A stretch of DNA of 64,000 nucleotides from Desulfovibrio litoralis DSM 11393 (lineage in GTDB: Bacteria > Desulfobacterota > Desulfovibrionia > Desulfovibrionales > Desulfovibrionaceae), in NCBI RefSeq assembly GCF_900143255.1, contig NZ_FRDI01000007.1, positions 1-64,000 on the forward strand, in the 5' to 3' direction. Within the stretch, counting starts at the first letter, position 1. Each line of letters opens with the position of its first letter. Below the pieces are notes generated by a model. That model was not told where the DNA came from. It saw nothing but the letters and a program-made list of their open reading frames with translations, and made no database searches. The position numbers were made by a program, and so were the translations under genes. Shown here piece after piece: positions 53,846 to 63,042 of the stretch.

Positions 53846-53876
53846 TTTTGCAAAACAGATTTTAAAGCTGAATAGT

Positions 53877-55067
53877 CTATAAAGGCGGTTGTAAAATAAA
53901 TACGCCGTCGGCATTCACTTCATACAGACGATAAAAATCACCGATACGATCGCCTTTTTCGCTAAAAGAAATAGGTCCGGTCAAACCTTGATAATTTTTT
54001 AATTCATTATGCAAATAGGCGGCTAATTCTTTAGAGTTTGTTCCCTTAGCTTTAATTCCTTCCACAATAACTTTAAACGCATCACCCGCCAAAACAGACC
54101 AGATAGAACTAGGCAGGGCGTTATATTTTGCTTTATAAGCACTAATAAATTCTTTAGCATCTTGAGAATCTAAATCTTGAGGCATTGGAGGTGATAAAAA
54201 TGCGTAACCCTTGGCGGCGTCTTTTCCGGCAATTTTAACTAAATCAGTATTATTTGCACCATCGCCACCGATAAAAGGAACTTTCCACTTCATTTCCATC
54301 ATCTGACGCAACATTGTTCCGGCTTCGTTATAATATCCGGTAAAAAAGATAGCATCGGGGTCAATAGACTTTAATTTAGTGAGCATGGTGGTATAATCAC
54401 GTTCGCCCGGGGTTATTGCGTCATAAAAAACAATTTCTATACCGGCTTTTTCAATTTCAGGCTTAGCCGACTCTGCCAAACCTTTGGCGAAAGATGAATT
54501 GTCATGCAAAATAGCAACTTTTTTATAACCTTTATTTTTTAAAACTTTGGCGGCAACAGCCCCTTGGTCATCGTCTCTTGGGCAAGTACGGAAGAAAAGC
54601 GGAAGATTTTTTTCGGTTAAACGAATAGCAGTCGAACCTGTTGCAATTTGTACGATTTCAGACTCATCATAAATATTTTGAGAAGCTTCGGTAACAGCAG
54701 AACCATAAGTTCCTATTACGGCACTCACGCCTTTTGTCGACAAACGTTGAGCTGCCAATGCCGCACTACGAGGGTCGCCGGCATCGTCTTCTACGATAAT
54801 TTCGACTTTTTGTCCGTTAATACCGCCTTTTTTGTTGAGTTCGTCTGCTAAAATTTGAACCACATTTCTCATATCTTGTCCTTCGCTGGCGAAAGGACCG
54901 GTTAAAGCACACATCAAGCCGATTTTAATGGGTTCGTCTTTGGAATAAGCCGGAGCAGACAGGCAAAAGCCGACAAGGGCAAACGCTAAGAAAAAAAGAC
55001 TCAAACCTGAGCAAAAAAAGTTTTTTATTGCTGTTAAGTTAAGGTGGTAAACTGACTGTTTGTCCAT
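53877..55067 (-). CDS. livK: Branched-chain amino-acid binding protein LivK/LivJ
   Basis: Periplasmic amino-acid binding protein, 396 aa. The export signal (about 1-42) ends in SAPAYS, then IKIGLMCALTGPFASEGQDM starts the mature domain; YTTMLTKLKSIDPDAIFFTG is typical of the LIV-binding family. The ATG at 55067 is chosen because AGGAGACAATC precedes it; the frame opens 18 codons earlier without a site. It heads livKHMGF. Confidence 0.94.
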   Translation of the reverse strand: MDKQSVYHLNLTAIKNFFCSGLSLFFLAFALVGFCLSAPAYSKDEPIKIGLMCALTGPFASEGQDMRNVVQILADELNKKGGINGQKVEIIVEDDAGDPRSAALAAQRLSTKGVSAVIGTYGSAVTEASQNIYDESEIVQIATGSTAIRLTEKNLPLFFRTCPRDDDQGAVAAKVLKNKGYKKVAILHDNSSFAKGLAESAKPEIEKAGIEIVFYDAITPGERDYTTMLTKLKSIDPDAIFFTGYYNEAGTMLRQMMEMKWKVPFIGGDGANNTDLVKIAGKDAAKGYAFLSPPMPQDLDSQDAKEFISAYKAKYNALPSSIWSVLAGDAFKVIVEGIKAKGTNSKELAAYLHNELKNYQGLTGPISFSEKGDRIGDFYRLYEVNADGVFILQPPL

Positions 55068-55427
55068 GATTGTCTCCTGTCGTTTAAAATAAACGTTTAA
55101 TAATGTTAAAAAAGTCAACAATGACTATAGCTTTAATCATTAGTAAGTTTTTTATGTTTTGCCATAAACGCATTGTGGCATAGTTTGACGCTTAACCAAA
55201 AGTTTATTTTGCTTAAAAATTTAAAAAATGGCAACCTTATTTTGTCAATAAATAGAAATATCTTCCAATTAGTTTAAATTTTTGGTTTTATAAGTATAAC
55301 TTTCGAGCTTTTTATATAACAAAAGGCCAGGCATAAACCTGACCTTTTAATATTTCTTTATATTTGTTTAAGCACAAAAAACTTAAAAAATAAGATTTTT
55401 GAGTAAAACCAATAATAAACGTAATTC
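55068..55427. other. Intergenic region between livK and rpsI
   Basis: About 360 nt. It holds the rpsI terminator (55321-55348) and presumably the livK promoter, for which I see no strong match. TGGCATAGTTTGACG near 55176 on the plus strand has a sigma-54-like -24 but the -12 dinucleotide is wrong. No gene seen. Confidence 0.4.
55321..55348 (-). terminator. Terminator of the rplM-rpsI operon
   Basis: AAAAGGTCAGG and CCTGGCCTTTT form a stem with one weak pair, then TTTTGTTATAT on the minus strand. It could also work on the plus strand. Confidence 0.6.
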
Positions 55428-55820
55428 TTAACGTTTTGAATATTGGTAGCGTGCACGAGCAGCACGAAGACCATATTTTTTACGCTCTTTAACACGAGAA
55501 TCTCTAGTTAAAAAGCCGGCTTTTTTAAGAATACCGCGTAATTCCAATTCGTAATCAAGCAAGGCACGAGAAATGCCGTGACGAACGGCTTCTGCCTGAC
55601 CGCTGATTCCGCCGCCGTTTACGTTTACTTTAATATCAAATTTATCTGTCAACTTAGCTAATACGAGCGGTTGACGTACGATCATTTGAAGGGATTTACG
55701 AGTGAAATAATTTTCAAAAGGTCTGCCGTTTACTTCTATTTTTCCGCTTCCTTTATAAAGGCGGGTACGAGAAGTAGCAGTTTTGCGACGACCGGTTCCG
55801 TAATTAAATTCGTTGGACAT
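55428..55820 (-). CDS. rpsI: 30S ribosomal protein S9
   Basis: Small-subunit ribosomal protein, 130 aa. [20 protein letters not shown] at the start, [20 protein letters not shown] in the middle, and the invariable C-terminal [17 protein letters not shown] that reaches the decoding site. It follows rplM by 41 nt. Confidence 0.98.
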   Translation of the reverse strand: MSNEFNYGTGRRKTATSRTRLYKGSGKIEVNGRPFENYFTRKSLQMIVRQPLVLAKLTDKFDIKVNVNGGGISGQAEAVRHGISRALLDYELELRGILKKAGFLTRDSRVKERKKYGLRAARARYQYSKR

Positions 55821-55861
55821 TTTAAACTCCGCTATAAATTCAAAAATTGGTTATAACTTGT

Positions 55862-56296
55862 TTAGTAAGGTAAAACAAGTTCTTTGGGGTTTTGAGCGGT
55901 ATGAGGATGTTCATTGCCCGCATAGATTTTTAATTTTTTGAGCATGGCTTTTCCGAGACTGTTTTTAGGCAGCATTCCACGCACGGCTTGACGTAATACT
56001 TCTTCCGGCTTAGTTTCGAGCATTTTGTGAAGTTTTGTTTCGCGCAACCCGCCAACATAACCGCTATAGCGATAATATGACTTATCTGCCATCTTTGTTC
56101 CGGTAACTTTAATTTTTTCGCAGTTAACAACTACGATAAAATCGCCGTTATCCATATGAGTGGCAAATTCTGGTTTGTGTTTACCGCGGAGGCGGTGGGC
56201 TATTTGGGACGCAAGACGACCTAAAATTTTGTCTTGAGCATCAAGCTGAAACCATTCGCGCTTAATGTCTTTAGGTGTGGGGGTGAAAGTCTTCAT
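55862..56296 (-). CDS. rplM: 50S ribosomal protein L13
   Basis: Large-subunit ribosomal protein, 144 aa. [35 protein letters not shown] and [16 protein letters not shown] are diagnostic. The ATG at 56296 is used because TAGGAG lies upstream and the length then equals the family norm; the frame opens seven codons earlier. Confidence 0.97.
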   Translation of the reverse strand: MKTFTPTPKDIKREWFQLDAQDKILGRLASQIAHRLRGKHKPEFATHMDNGDFIVVVNCEKIKVTGTKMADKSYYRYSGYVGGLRETKLHKMLETKPEEVLRQAVRGMLPKNSLGKAMLKKLKIYAGNEHPHTAQNPKELVLPY

Positions 56297-56825
56297 TGTT
56301 GGAAAACTCCTATTCATTAGGCTGTAAGTTGCCTTATTTACTTTTATTATTGTTATCGATTAAGCAGTAGCCGTTTAGCCTTGTTTTTGTTTTCATAACG
56401 CCCATATTATCAGTCCGAAATTACATGATAATATTTTTTAGAGCAAACCTTGTATCGAGAGGTAAAAAACAATACTCAAAACAGCAATGTAAATTCCTGA
56501 AAAAGGATACTTAGCCTAAAATAAAATAAAATACAAGTAGAAAAAAGCTTTTTTATGAATTTATTTTTGATAAAACCATTATTATATGTTTTAATTTGGT
56601 GTTTTTATGTAACAGACTGTTTATATTGCAATAATTTTATTTATATACTTTAAAGCTTAATCTAAAAAAAGAGTTTTAAAGCTTTATACTTTTTCTTGTG
56701 TTTGTTTAAAAAAAGTGGAGTGTTTGTACTTTTCAATTTTTAAAAATTAGTATATCTTTAAAAGATGTTTTTGATACTATTTTAACTTTTTATTTCAATT
56801 AAACTCTAACTTGCTTAAATAAATT
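56297..56825. other. Divergent intergenic region rplM / argS
   Basis: 529 nt, very AT-rich. No gene seen. TTTAAAGCTT occurs twice about 30 nt apart (near 56650 and 56676), and a TTGTAC-18 nt-TAGTAT pair near 56723 is a weak argS promoter candidate. This is unusually long for two housekeeping genes and could hold a small RNA or leader that I cannot identify. Confidence 0.4.
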
Positions 56826-58532
56826 ATGAAAATGAATAACGACAACAAACTTTGTCTAAATGAAAATATGCGTACCTATTCTTATAAAGACCATCTTTTA
56901 TTAAAACTTCAAGAATTGGTGGCGAACCTTGGCTATAATTGGTCTGATAAAATCACCTTGGAAGCTCCGAAAGATGAAAAATTTGGAGACTTGGCTTTAA
57001 ATATTGCTATGGTTTTAGCGAAAGAAGCAAAACAAGCACCAAGAACTTTGGCAACTTTGTTTGTTGAAAAAATTAAAGAAGTTGAACCTGAAATAGAAAA
57101 TATTGATATTGCAGGCCCCGGTTTTTTAAATATAAAATTTAAACCAAGTTTTTGGCAAAGTTTTATTGCAAGAGTTCAAGCAGAAAAAGACGGTTACGGG
57201 CGTTCAGACTATGGACGCAATCGCAAATTTCAGGTTGAATTTGTTTCGGCTAACCCGACCGGCCCTTTGCATATAGGACATGGACGCGGTGCGGCTGTGG
57301 GTGATTCTCTCGCCCGAGTCTTGCGTTTTTCGGGTTTTAATGTTGAATCGGAATATTATATTAATGATGCCGGTCGCCAGATGCGTTTATTGGGAACTTC
57401 CGTTTATGTGCGTATTTTAGAACTTGCGGGTAAAAACCCCGAACTTCCCGAAGACTGGTATAAAGGCGAATATATTATTGATTTAGCTAAAGAGCTATTA
57501 GATAAACAGCCTGAAATTTTAGAGTTAGAGCGTAATAAAGCAGAAGACCTTTGCTTTGAATATGCCAAAGACAGTATTTTGGCAGGTATTAAACAAGACC
57601 TGATTGATTTTAGAGTATTTCACGATATTTGGTTTTCTGAACTGTCTTTAGTTTCGAGCGGAGCAGTAAAAAAGGCTCTTGATGAACTAAAAACCAGAGA
57701 CGAAGCTTATGAAAAAGACGGTGCTTTATGGTTTCGCTCTACAAAATATGGCGATGAAAAAGATAGAGTTTTAGTTAAAAATGATGGTTCTTTAACTTAC
57801 TTTGCCTCTGATATTGCTTATCATCATAATAAATATGAGCGTGGTTTTGAATTTATTGTTGATGTTTGGGGTGCTGATCATCATGGTTATATTCCTCGCA
57901 TGAAAGCGGCGGTTGAAGCCTTGGGAAAACCTGCGGAATCTTTTGACGTAGTTTTGGTTCAGTTGGTCAACCTTTTGAAAAACGGTGAACAAATTGCCAT
58001 GTCTACTCGTGCCGGAAAGTTTGAAACTCTCGCCGATGTTTTAACCGAAGTTGGCGTTGATGCGGCGCGCTTTATGTTTCTTTCTCGAAAAAGCGATAGT
58101 CCGCTTGATTTTGATATGGAATTGGTCAAACAACGCACTATGGAAAACCCCGTATATTACGTTCAATATGCTCATGCCCGTATTAAGGCATTGTTTAGGA
58201 AAGCAGAAGAAAAGAATTTTGAGTTGCAAGAAATTGCTTCGCCTAAATATCATGCAATGTTAAATGATAATGATGCACTTTCTTTGTTGCGTCGAATCGC
58301 AGCTTGGGAAGAGGTTGCCTGTTCCGCTGCCAAGACTCTTTCACCTCACCATATCAGCCATTTTTTGTTGGATTTAGCAGGAGCAACACACAGCTATTAT
58401 GCCAATAATCCTATTTTAAAAACAGAAGACAAAGACTTGATTCTTTCTCGTATGAGCATGCTTGATGCTGTAAGACAAGTTTTGGCAAATGGCTTAGAAT
58501 TATTAGGCGTAACTGCTCCTGAGAGTATGTAG
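56826..58532 (+). CDS. argS: Arginyl-tRNA synthetase
   Basis: Class I synthetase that charges tRNA-Arg. The N-terminal Add-1 domain is followed by the HIGH motif in PTGPLHIGHGRGAAVGD and a KMSKS-like MSTRAGKFETL. The C-terminal DALR helical domain starts near YYVQYAHARIKAL. It has 568 aa from the first ATG; an ATG 14 codons later (56868) gives MRTYSYKDHLLLKL and may be the true start. Neither has a clear ribosome binding site. The SPOR-domain gene follows after 70 nt, an arrangement I recall from Desulfovibrio. Confidence 0.95.
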   Translation: MKMNNDNKLCLNENMRTYSYKDHLLLKLQELVANLGYNWSDKITLEAPKDEKFGDLALNIAMVLAKEAKQAPRTLATLFVEKIKEVEPEIENIDIAGPGFLNIKFKPSFWQSFIARVQAEKDGYGRSDYGRNRKFQVEFVSANPTGPLHIGHGRGAAVGDSLARVLRFSGFNVESEYYINDAGRQMRLLGTSVYVRILELAGKNPELPEDWYKGEYIIDLAKELLDKQPEILELERNKAEDLCFEYAKDSILAGIKQDLIDFRVFHDIWFSELSLVSSGAVKKALDELKTRDEAYEKDGALWFRSTKYGDEKDRVLVKNDGSLTYFASDIAYHHNKYERGFEFIVDVWGADHHGYIPRMKAAVEALGKPAESFDVVLVQLVNLLKNGEQIAMSTRAGKFETLADVLTEVGVDAARFMFLSRKSDSPLDFDMELVKQRTMENPVYYVQYAHARIKALFRKAEEKNFELQEIASPKYHAMLNDNDALSLLRRIAAWEEVACSAAKTLSPHHISHFLLDLAGATHSYYANNPILKTEDKDLILSRMSMLDAVRQVLANGLELLGVTAPESM

Positions 58533-58602
58533 TTTTTTTGTTGTCTAGTTGTGAGTAAGACTTTTAATTATTTTGTTTGTTAAAACATAAACAAGGTTTG
58601 TT

Positions 58603-59418
58603 ATGGCTTTTTTTAAAAGAACTGTAGAAAACGGAAGAAAGCGTTATGCTTTTGAATTGTCATTGTCGGGCTTAATTTCTTTTGTCGGTTCTATTTTGGC
58701 TTGTATTGTTTGGGCTTTTATTTTAGGCATTATCTTAGGACGTGGCTACAATCCCGCTGAAAACGTTCCTCAGCTTGCCGTTGGGCTTTCTCAAAACACA
58801 AATAATACCGAAAACACGCCTCTTCGAGTTGTTGAAAAAAATTCTGACGGCATTATTAAAGCCGAAGAATTACAGTTTCGCGACGATTTAAAAGATGGAC
58901 AACCCACGGGAACTAGCCAAAGCGTTGCACAAAACAAACCTGTTCAACCTGTAAAGAACCTGCCTGTTGTTATACCCGACCCTAAAAAGCAAACCCAAGT
59001 CAATAATAACTTGGACCAAGCAAACAAAGTTCAACAAGAAGAGTTAAAAAAGAACCAATTGGCTGAAGCTCAAAATCAACAAGTAATTAAACAGGCTTTG
59101 AACCAGATTGAAGACAAGAAAAATACGACGAATAAAAAACCTGAGTCTAAAACGCCGGAACCTAAAGTCTCCACTTCTGAACCTCGTTTCCATTATGTTT
59201 ATCAAGTTGCCGCTTCAAAAGATCAGAGCCAAGCGGAGCAAGCCTTAAAACAAATTTCCGGAATCGGAATTAAGGGACGGCTTGAACGTCAAGACGGTTG
59301 GATAAAAATATTGGTAGATTTTGTGGGAACACCCGACGAAACTCAAGCATTAAAAGATGCTCTGGCTAAAATCAAGATTACTCGTATCATAATGCGAGAT
59401 AAAAAACCCGCATCATAA
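58603..59418 (+). CDS. SPOR-domain membrane protein
   Basis: A 271-aa bitopic protein. The cytoplasmic N-terminus (about 1-25) is basic; one membrane segment lies at about 26-50 (FVGSILACIVWAFILGIIL). A Gln/Lys/Pro-rich linker follows (about 60-190) and a SPOR domain (about 195-268) with FHYVYQVAASKDQSQAEQA and IKILVDFVG. SPOR domains bind denuded septal peptidoglycan, so a role in cell division is likely. Read together with argS, then ended by a strong terminator. Confidence 0.85.
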   Translation: MAFFKRTVENGRKRYAFELSLSGLISFVGSILACIVWAFILGIILGRGYNPAENVPQLAVGLSQNTNNTENTPLRVVEKNSDGIIKAEELQFRDDLKDGQPTGTSQSVAQNKPVQPVKNLPVVIPDPKKQTQVNNNLDQANKVQQEELKKNQLAEAQNQQVIKQALNQIEDKKNTTNKKPESKTPEPKVSTSEPRFHYVYQVAASKDQSQAEQALKQISGIGIKGRLERQDGWIKILVDFVGTPDETQALKDALAKIKITRIIMRDKKPAS

Positions 59419-59427
59419 ATTATAAGT

Positions 59428-59460
59428 AAACCTCAAAAAGATATATATTTTTGAGGTTTT
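59428..59460. terminator. Intrinsic terminator between convergent genes
   Basis: AAACCTCAAAAA and TTTTTGAGGTTT form a perfect 12-bp stem, with ATTTTATTTTTTT after it on the plus strand. The A-rich approach also fits the opposite strand, for the glycosyltransferase that ends at 59487. A second TTTTTTGAGGTTTTATTTTT half follows. Confidence 0.85.
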
Positions 59461-59486
59461 ATTTTATTTTTTTGAGGTTTTATTTT

Positions 59487-60725
59487 TTATTGTTGAGCTA
59501 AATATTTTACTCCATATTTTTTACGCCATTCTTTTATCAAAGCCTTTAAGTTTGTATCGGGATATTTCTCGAGAGCTGTCATTATTGTTTTATATATTGC
59601 TCTTATACGTTCCGGCTTGTGAGAATTTAAGAGCTCTTTGTCAAGAGACGATATATCTACTAACGATTGGGTTGTTGATTTGTCCAATTTAGCTAAAATT
59701 TTATTCGCATTGTCAATTAGAGCTTGGTTCAAAACAAAATAGCTTTGTTTTTTATATACATCTAAGGCTCTATAAAAATCTTTGTGTTCTTCAAATATAT
59801 TAGCAAGATGAGTATAACCTTCTTGCCAATAAGGTTCTGTTTCCAGTAAACTTGCTAAGTCATTTGTCGTTTGGCATTGTAGACTTTGAGAGTAAATAAT
59901 ATGTTCTTTTGGAATATCAATATCCATATAAAAGTTTTCATTAAGGGAAAAAAGATAGCCGTCGTCCAATAAAATATTTTGCCAGTCTACGGGAATAATC
60001 GGAAAATTTGTGTTAAAAATGTTAGCATTATTAAGCTCGCTATCTTTACGACCGGGGCTTTGGCTTTCTAAATGATAAACCGTTGACTCGGGAATAACGC
60101 TTAGTTCAAAACCAAGTTCTCGTAATTTAAAACACAACTCAATATCTTCAAAACCGTTTTTATATGCTTCATTAAAAGCACCGGCAGCAAAAAATTTATT
60201 TTTATGAATCATTAAAACGGCAGCCGTAATAAAATTAAGTTTTCTTCTTTTTTTTACAACTTTATGTTCCGCCGGAAACAAACGATAAAAATGACTGATA
60301 CAACCTTGAGGTTTAACAGTAATTCCAATATGTTGAACAGTATTGTCGGCATAAAGCAAAACAGGACCAACCGCACCAAGTTTTGCTTCTGTTTTGAGTG
60401 CATGAAGCAAAGGTTGATCCCAATCATTGGTCATAATCGTATCGTTGTTCAAAAAGCAAAGAAAATCAGATTTTGCAACTTTTGCCCCTTGATTGCAAGC
60501 TCCTGCGAAGTTACGATTTTCATTATTGCGTATGTAAGTAAAACGTTGCGAAAAAAGTTTTGTTCCGAGTTTGGGAATTTCGCATTCGCTTTCATCGCTT
60601 GAGGCGTTGTCAACGACAATCACTTCAAAATTGTCGTGTTTGATACAGTCTTTTAAACTGAGCAAGCAATCATGAGTAAGTTGGTATTTATTGTATACAG
60701 GTATAATAATTGAATATTCAAACAT
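59487..60725 (-). CDS. Family 2 glycosyltransferase
   Basis: A 412-aa GT-A fold enzyme. IIIPVYNKYQLTHDCLLSL starts the nucleotide-sugar domain, VVDNASSDES and FLNNDT supply the metal-binding region, and NGFEDIELCFKLRELGF with ED is the acceptor-side motif. A C-terminal extension (about 290-412) of helices follows, resembling TPR-like regions but not scored. It probably adds a sugar to LPS core or another surface glycan. It lies downstream of lpxB on the same strand, with about 95 nt between. Confidence 0.85.
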   Translation of the reverse strand: MFEYSIIIPVYNKYQLTHDCLLSLKDCIKHDNFEVIVVDNASSDESECEIPKLGTKLFSQRFTYIRNNENRNFAGACNQGAKVAKSDFLCFLNNDTIMTNDWDQPLLHALKTEAKLGAVGPVLLYADNTVQHIGITVKPQGCISHFYRLFPAEHKVVKKRRKLNFITAAVLMIHKNKFFAAGAFNEAYKNGFEDIELCFKLRELGFELSVIPESTVYHLESQSPGRKDSELNNANIFNTNFPIIPVDWQNILLDDGYLFSLNENFYMDIDIPKEHIIYSQSLQCQTTNDLASLLETEPYWQEGYTHLANIFEEHKDFYRALDVYKKQSYFVLNQALIDNANKILAKLDKSTTQSLVDISSLDKELLNSHKPERIRAIYKTIMTALEKYPDTNLKALIKEWRKKYGVKYLAQQ

Positions 60726-60820
60726 AGAACAACTAATTGAGATTTCTGGGGTTATAGAAATATAATAATCTTAATATATTATTTGTTATATCTGTTGTCA
60801 AAGAATAAAACAACGCTAGA

Positions 60821-62002
60821 TTAAAGCTTTAATTCTGTGGCAATTATTTGAGCAGCTCTTTCTAATGCGTTTTCATCACCAAGTAAAAGAGCTAAGTTTT
60901 GCAGTTTCTTTTTAACTTCGGTAGGAGTTAATATTTTGTATGAATCTTGAGTCTGAAAATTTTCTTTATCCTCGAGCCAGACTGATGCAACCTTTGCCAA
61001 GTTTTCCGGCAGGCATTTTTCTTGTAAAAGTTCGGGGAAAACTTCTTCGTTTAAAATCAAATTAGGTAGAGAGACATAGTTTATTTTGACAAAACGTTTA
61101 CCTAAAAAATAAGTCAAAGGCGAAACCACATAAGTTACTATCGTAGGCACTTGAAGCAGAGCTGTTTCTAAAGTTGCCGTGCCTGAGGCGGCGATAATAA
61201 ATTCACAAGAACGAATAAATTCATAACGCAAATTAGAGTCATGCAAGGTTAAAGTGATATTTAACCCGCCGTTTTTATTCCACAACTCTTGAATTTTATT
61301 TGGATTTATTCCGGGGGCAACTACACAATGAAAATTAAGTTTGGTATCTTGCTTGTATAAAATTTCAGCGGCGGCGGCAAAGCGAGGCATTAAGGTATTA
61401 ATTTCTTTTTCTCGGCTACCCGGCAATAAACCTATACGTTTTTTCAGCGTTGGAATATCTTTTAATTCTTTAAAATTTACTAATTCAACCAACGGGTTAC
61501 CAATATAATCTATTTCCATGTCAAAGCGTTTGTAAAACTCGGGTTCAAAAGGTAAAATTGAAAGAATGCGACGTACATTTTGTTTTAAGAATAAAGCTCT
61601 TTTTGCTCCCCATGCCCAAATTTTGGGGCTAATATAATAAACAACAGGTATATTAAGGCGTTTTGCTATTTTAATAACCCTAAAGTTAAACGAAGGTGCG
61701 TCAATGCAAATTAATAAATCGGGTTTTTCGACTTCTAAGGCTTTTTTAATGTTTTTTAACAATGAATAAATTTTAGGCAGTTTTGCAAAGATTTCCACAA
61801 AACCCATAACAGAGAGTTCTTCTACTCTAAACAAGTTTTTCATGCCGGCTTTTTCAAGCTCTGTTCCGCCCATGCCCACGGCTTGTATCTTATTATTTTT
61901 TTTTAAAAGAGCGGTTAATAACGCCCCTCCGTGAATGTCTCCGGAAACTTCTCCCGCATTGATCCAGATTTTTGGCGCTTTTTTATCTTTTTCAACAGAC
62001 AT
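60821..62002 (-). CDS. lpxB: Lipid-A-disaccharide synthase
   Basis: GT19 enzyme that joins UDP-2,3-diacylglucosamine and lipid X in lipid A synthesis, peripheral on the inner membrane. It has 393 aa. INAGEVSGDIHGGALLTAL starts it; GMGGTELEKAGM, VYYISPKIWAWGA, IGLLPGSREKEI and SGTATLETALLQVPTIVTY are the family blocks. It begins 3 nt after the Gate-domain gene, so the two are translationally linked. Confidence 0.96.
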   Translation of the reverse strand: MSVEKDKKAPKIWINAGEVSGDIHGGALLTALLKKNNKIQAVGMGGTELEKAGMKNLFRVEELSVMGFVEIFAKLPKIYSLLKNIKKALEVEKPDLLICIDAPSFNFRVIKIAKRLNIPVVYYISPKIWAWGAKRALFLKQNVRRILSILPFEPEFYKRFDMEIDYIGNPLVELVNFKELKDIPTLKKRIGLLPGSREKEINTLMPRFAAAAEILYKQDTKLNFHCVVAPGINPNKIQELWNKNGGLNITLTLHDSNLRYEFIRSCEFIIAASGTATLETALLQVPTIVTYVVSPLTYFLGKRFVKINYVSLPNLILNEEVFPELLQEKCLPENLAKVASVWLEDKENFQTQDSYKILTPTEVKKKLQNLALLLGDENALERAAQIIATELKL

Positions 62003-62005
62003 ATT

Positions 62006-62986
62006 TTAACTCGATGAAGTTGCCAGTGTGTTATTTCCATTTTTTTTGGAGAAAAACTGCATAAAAACAGCTGTTAAAATAAATGAAAATAATATTCTAA
62101 ACACAAAAATGCCATAAAAATCAGCACCGATTAACATAAGCAAGGCAGTGTCTTCGATAATGGAATGGGTCAGCGACATAAAAAACATGGCGGCAAAAAC
62201 GTCTTTTTTATCGACCTGCCCTTTTCTCACCTCTTCCATAATTAAACCGCCACCATAAAGTAATCCGGCGAGCATTCCTATAACAGTAATACTTGAAGCG
62301 TTTTTGCTTATGCCCAAGAGGCGTAAAAACGGACTAACGGTTCCGTTGAGCAGTTGAAGTAAATTAAGCTCTTTTAAAATACGCATTATTACAATCAAAA
62401 GCCAAATTACAACAAACATGATAGAAAAACTTTTGGCTTGAGAGATTCCCCAAAGAATCCAAGGGTTATCCGAAAAGCTGTTTTGAGTTGAAATATTCCA
62501 AAATAATTTGGCAGGTTCTTGAGCGTAGCCCGTATAAGTATAAATTTGGCGTAAAATAAAACCGGCGCTTAAAGCCCCGCTCAAACGCAAAACAACGTGT
62601 CGCCAAAAATTAAACCCGCAATAAGACGAAACGCGACCTTCAACGGGTAAGCCGTGTGCAATTAGGAGCATCACCGAAAAAACTGAAATATCAGCAACGC
62701 TAACCGGACCAAGTTCGGGCATTAAACTTATATAGAGTAAGATAGAGCTGTTAATGCCGGCGATCATACCTGTTGCAAGCACTAAACCCATAAGTTTAGG
62801 AAGCCCAACAAAACTCATAATTGGTTCTAAAGGCAGGGCAAGATAATTTATCAGTTTCAGTTCGGTGGCTATTTTAACTAAAATAATAACGGGTAAGACC
62901 ATAGTTACTAATTTATAAAAAACTCTTAAACTATGTCGTGTCTCTTCTTTAAAAATGCGGATAGAAGTGGAAAATAAGCTATTCAT
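62006..62986 (-). CDS. Nucleoside-recognition (Gate) domain membrane protein
   Basis: A 326-aa inner-membrane protein with about eight segments and two Gate-type repeats: LVLATGMIAGINSSILLYISL in the first and IGMLAGLLYGGGLIMEEVRKG in the second, with SLTHSIIEDTALLM. The family is related to spore maturation proteins and to transporters. Such genes next to lpxB occur in deltaproteobacteria; the substrate is unknown. It is 57 nt after the pseC-like gene. Confidence 0.78.
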   Translation of the reverse strand: MNSLFSTSIRIFKEETRHSLRVFYKLVTMVLPVIILVKIATELKLINYLALPLEPIMSFVGLPKLMGLVLATGMIAGINSSILLYISLMPELGPVSVADISVFSVMLLIAHGLPVEGRVSSYCGFNFWRHVVLRLSGALSAGFILRQIYTYTGYAQEPAKLFWNISTQNSFSDNPWILWGISQAKSFSIMFVVIWLLIVIMRILKELNLLQLLNGTVSPFLRLLGISKNASSITVIGMLAGLLYGGGLIMEEVRKGQVDKKDVFAAMFFMSLTHSIIEDTALLMLIGADFYGIFVFRILFSFILTAVFMQFFSKKNGNNTLATSSS

Positions 62987-63042
62987 TTAATAGTAGGCGG
63001 TGGATATTTTCCACTTCTGGTAAAGGGTTTTATGAAATAGAG

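Noticed and set aside
55176-55190. Sigma-54-like TGGCATAGTTTGACG before rpsI/livK
   Set aside because: The -12 position has CG rather than GC and no gene lies downstream on that strand.
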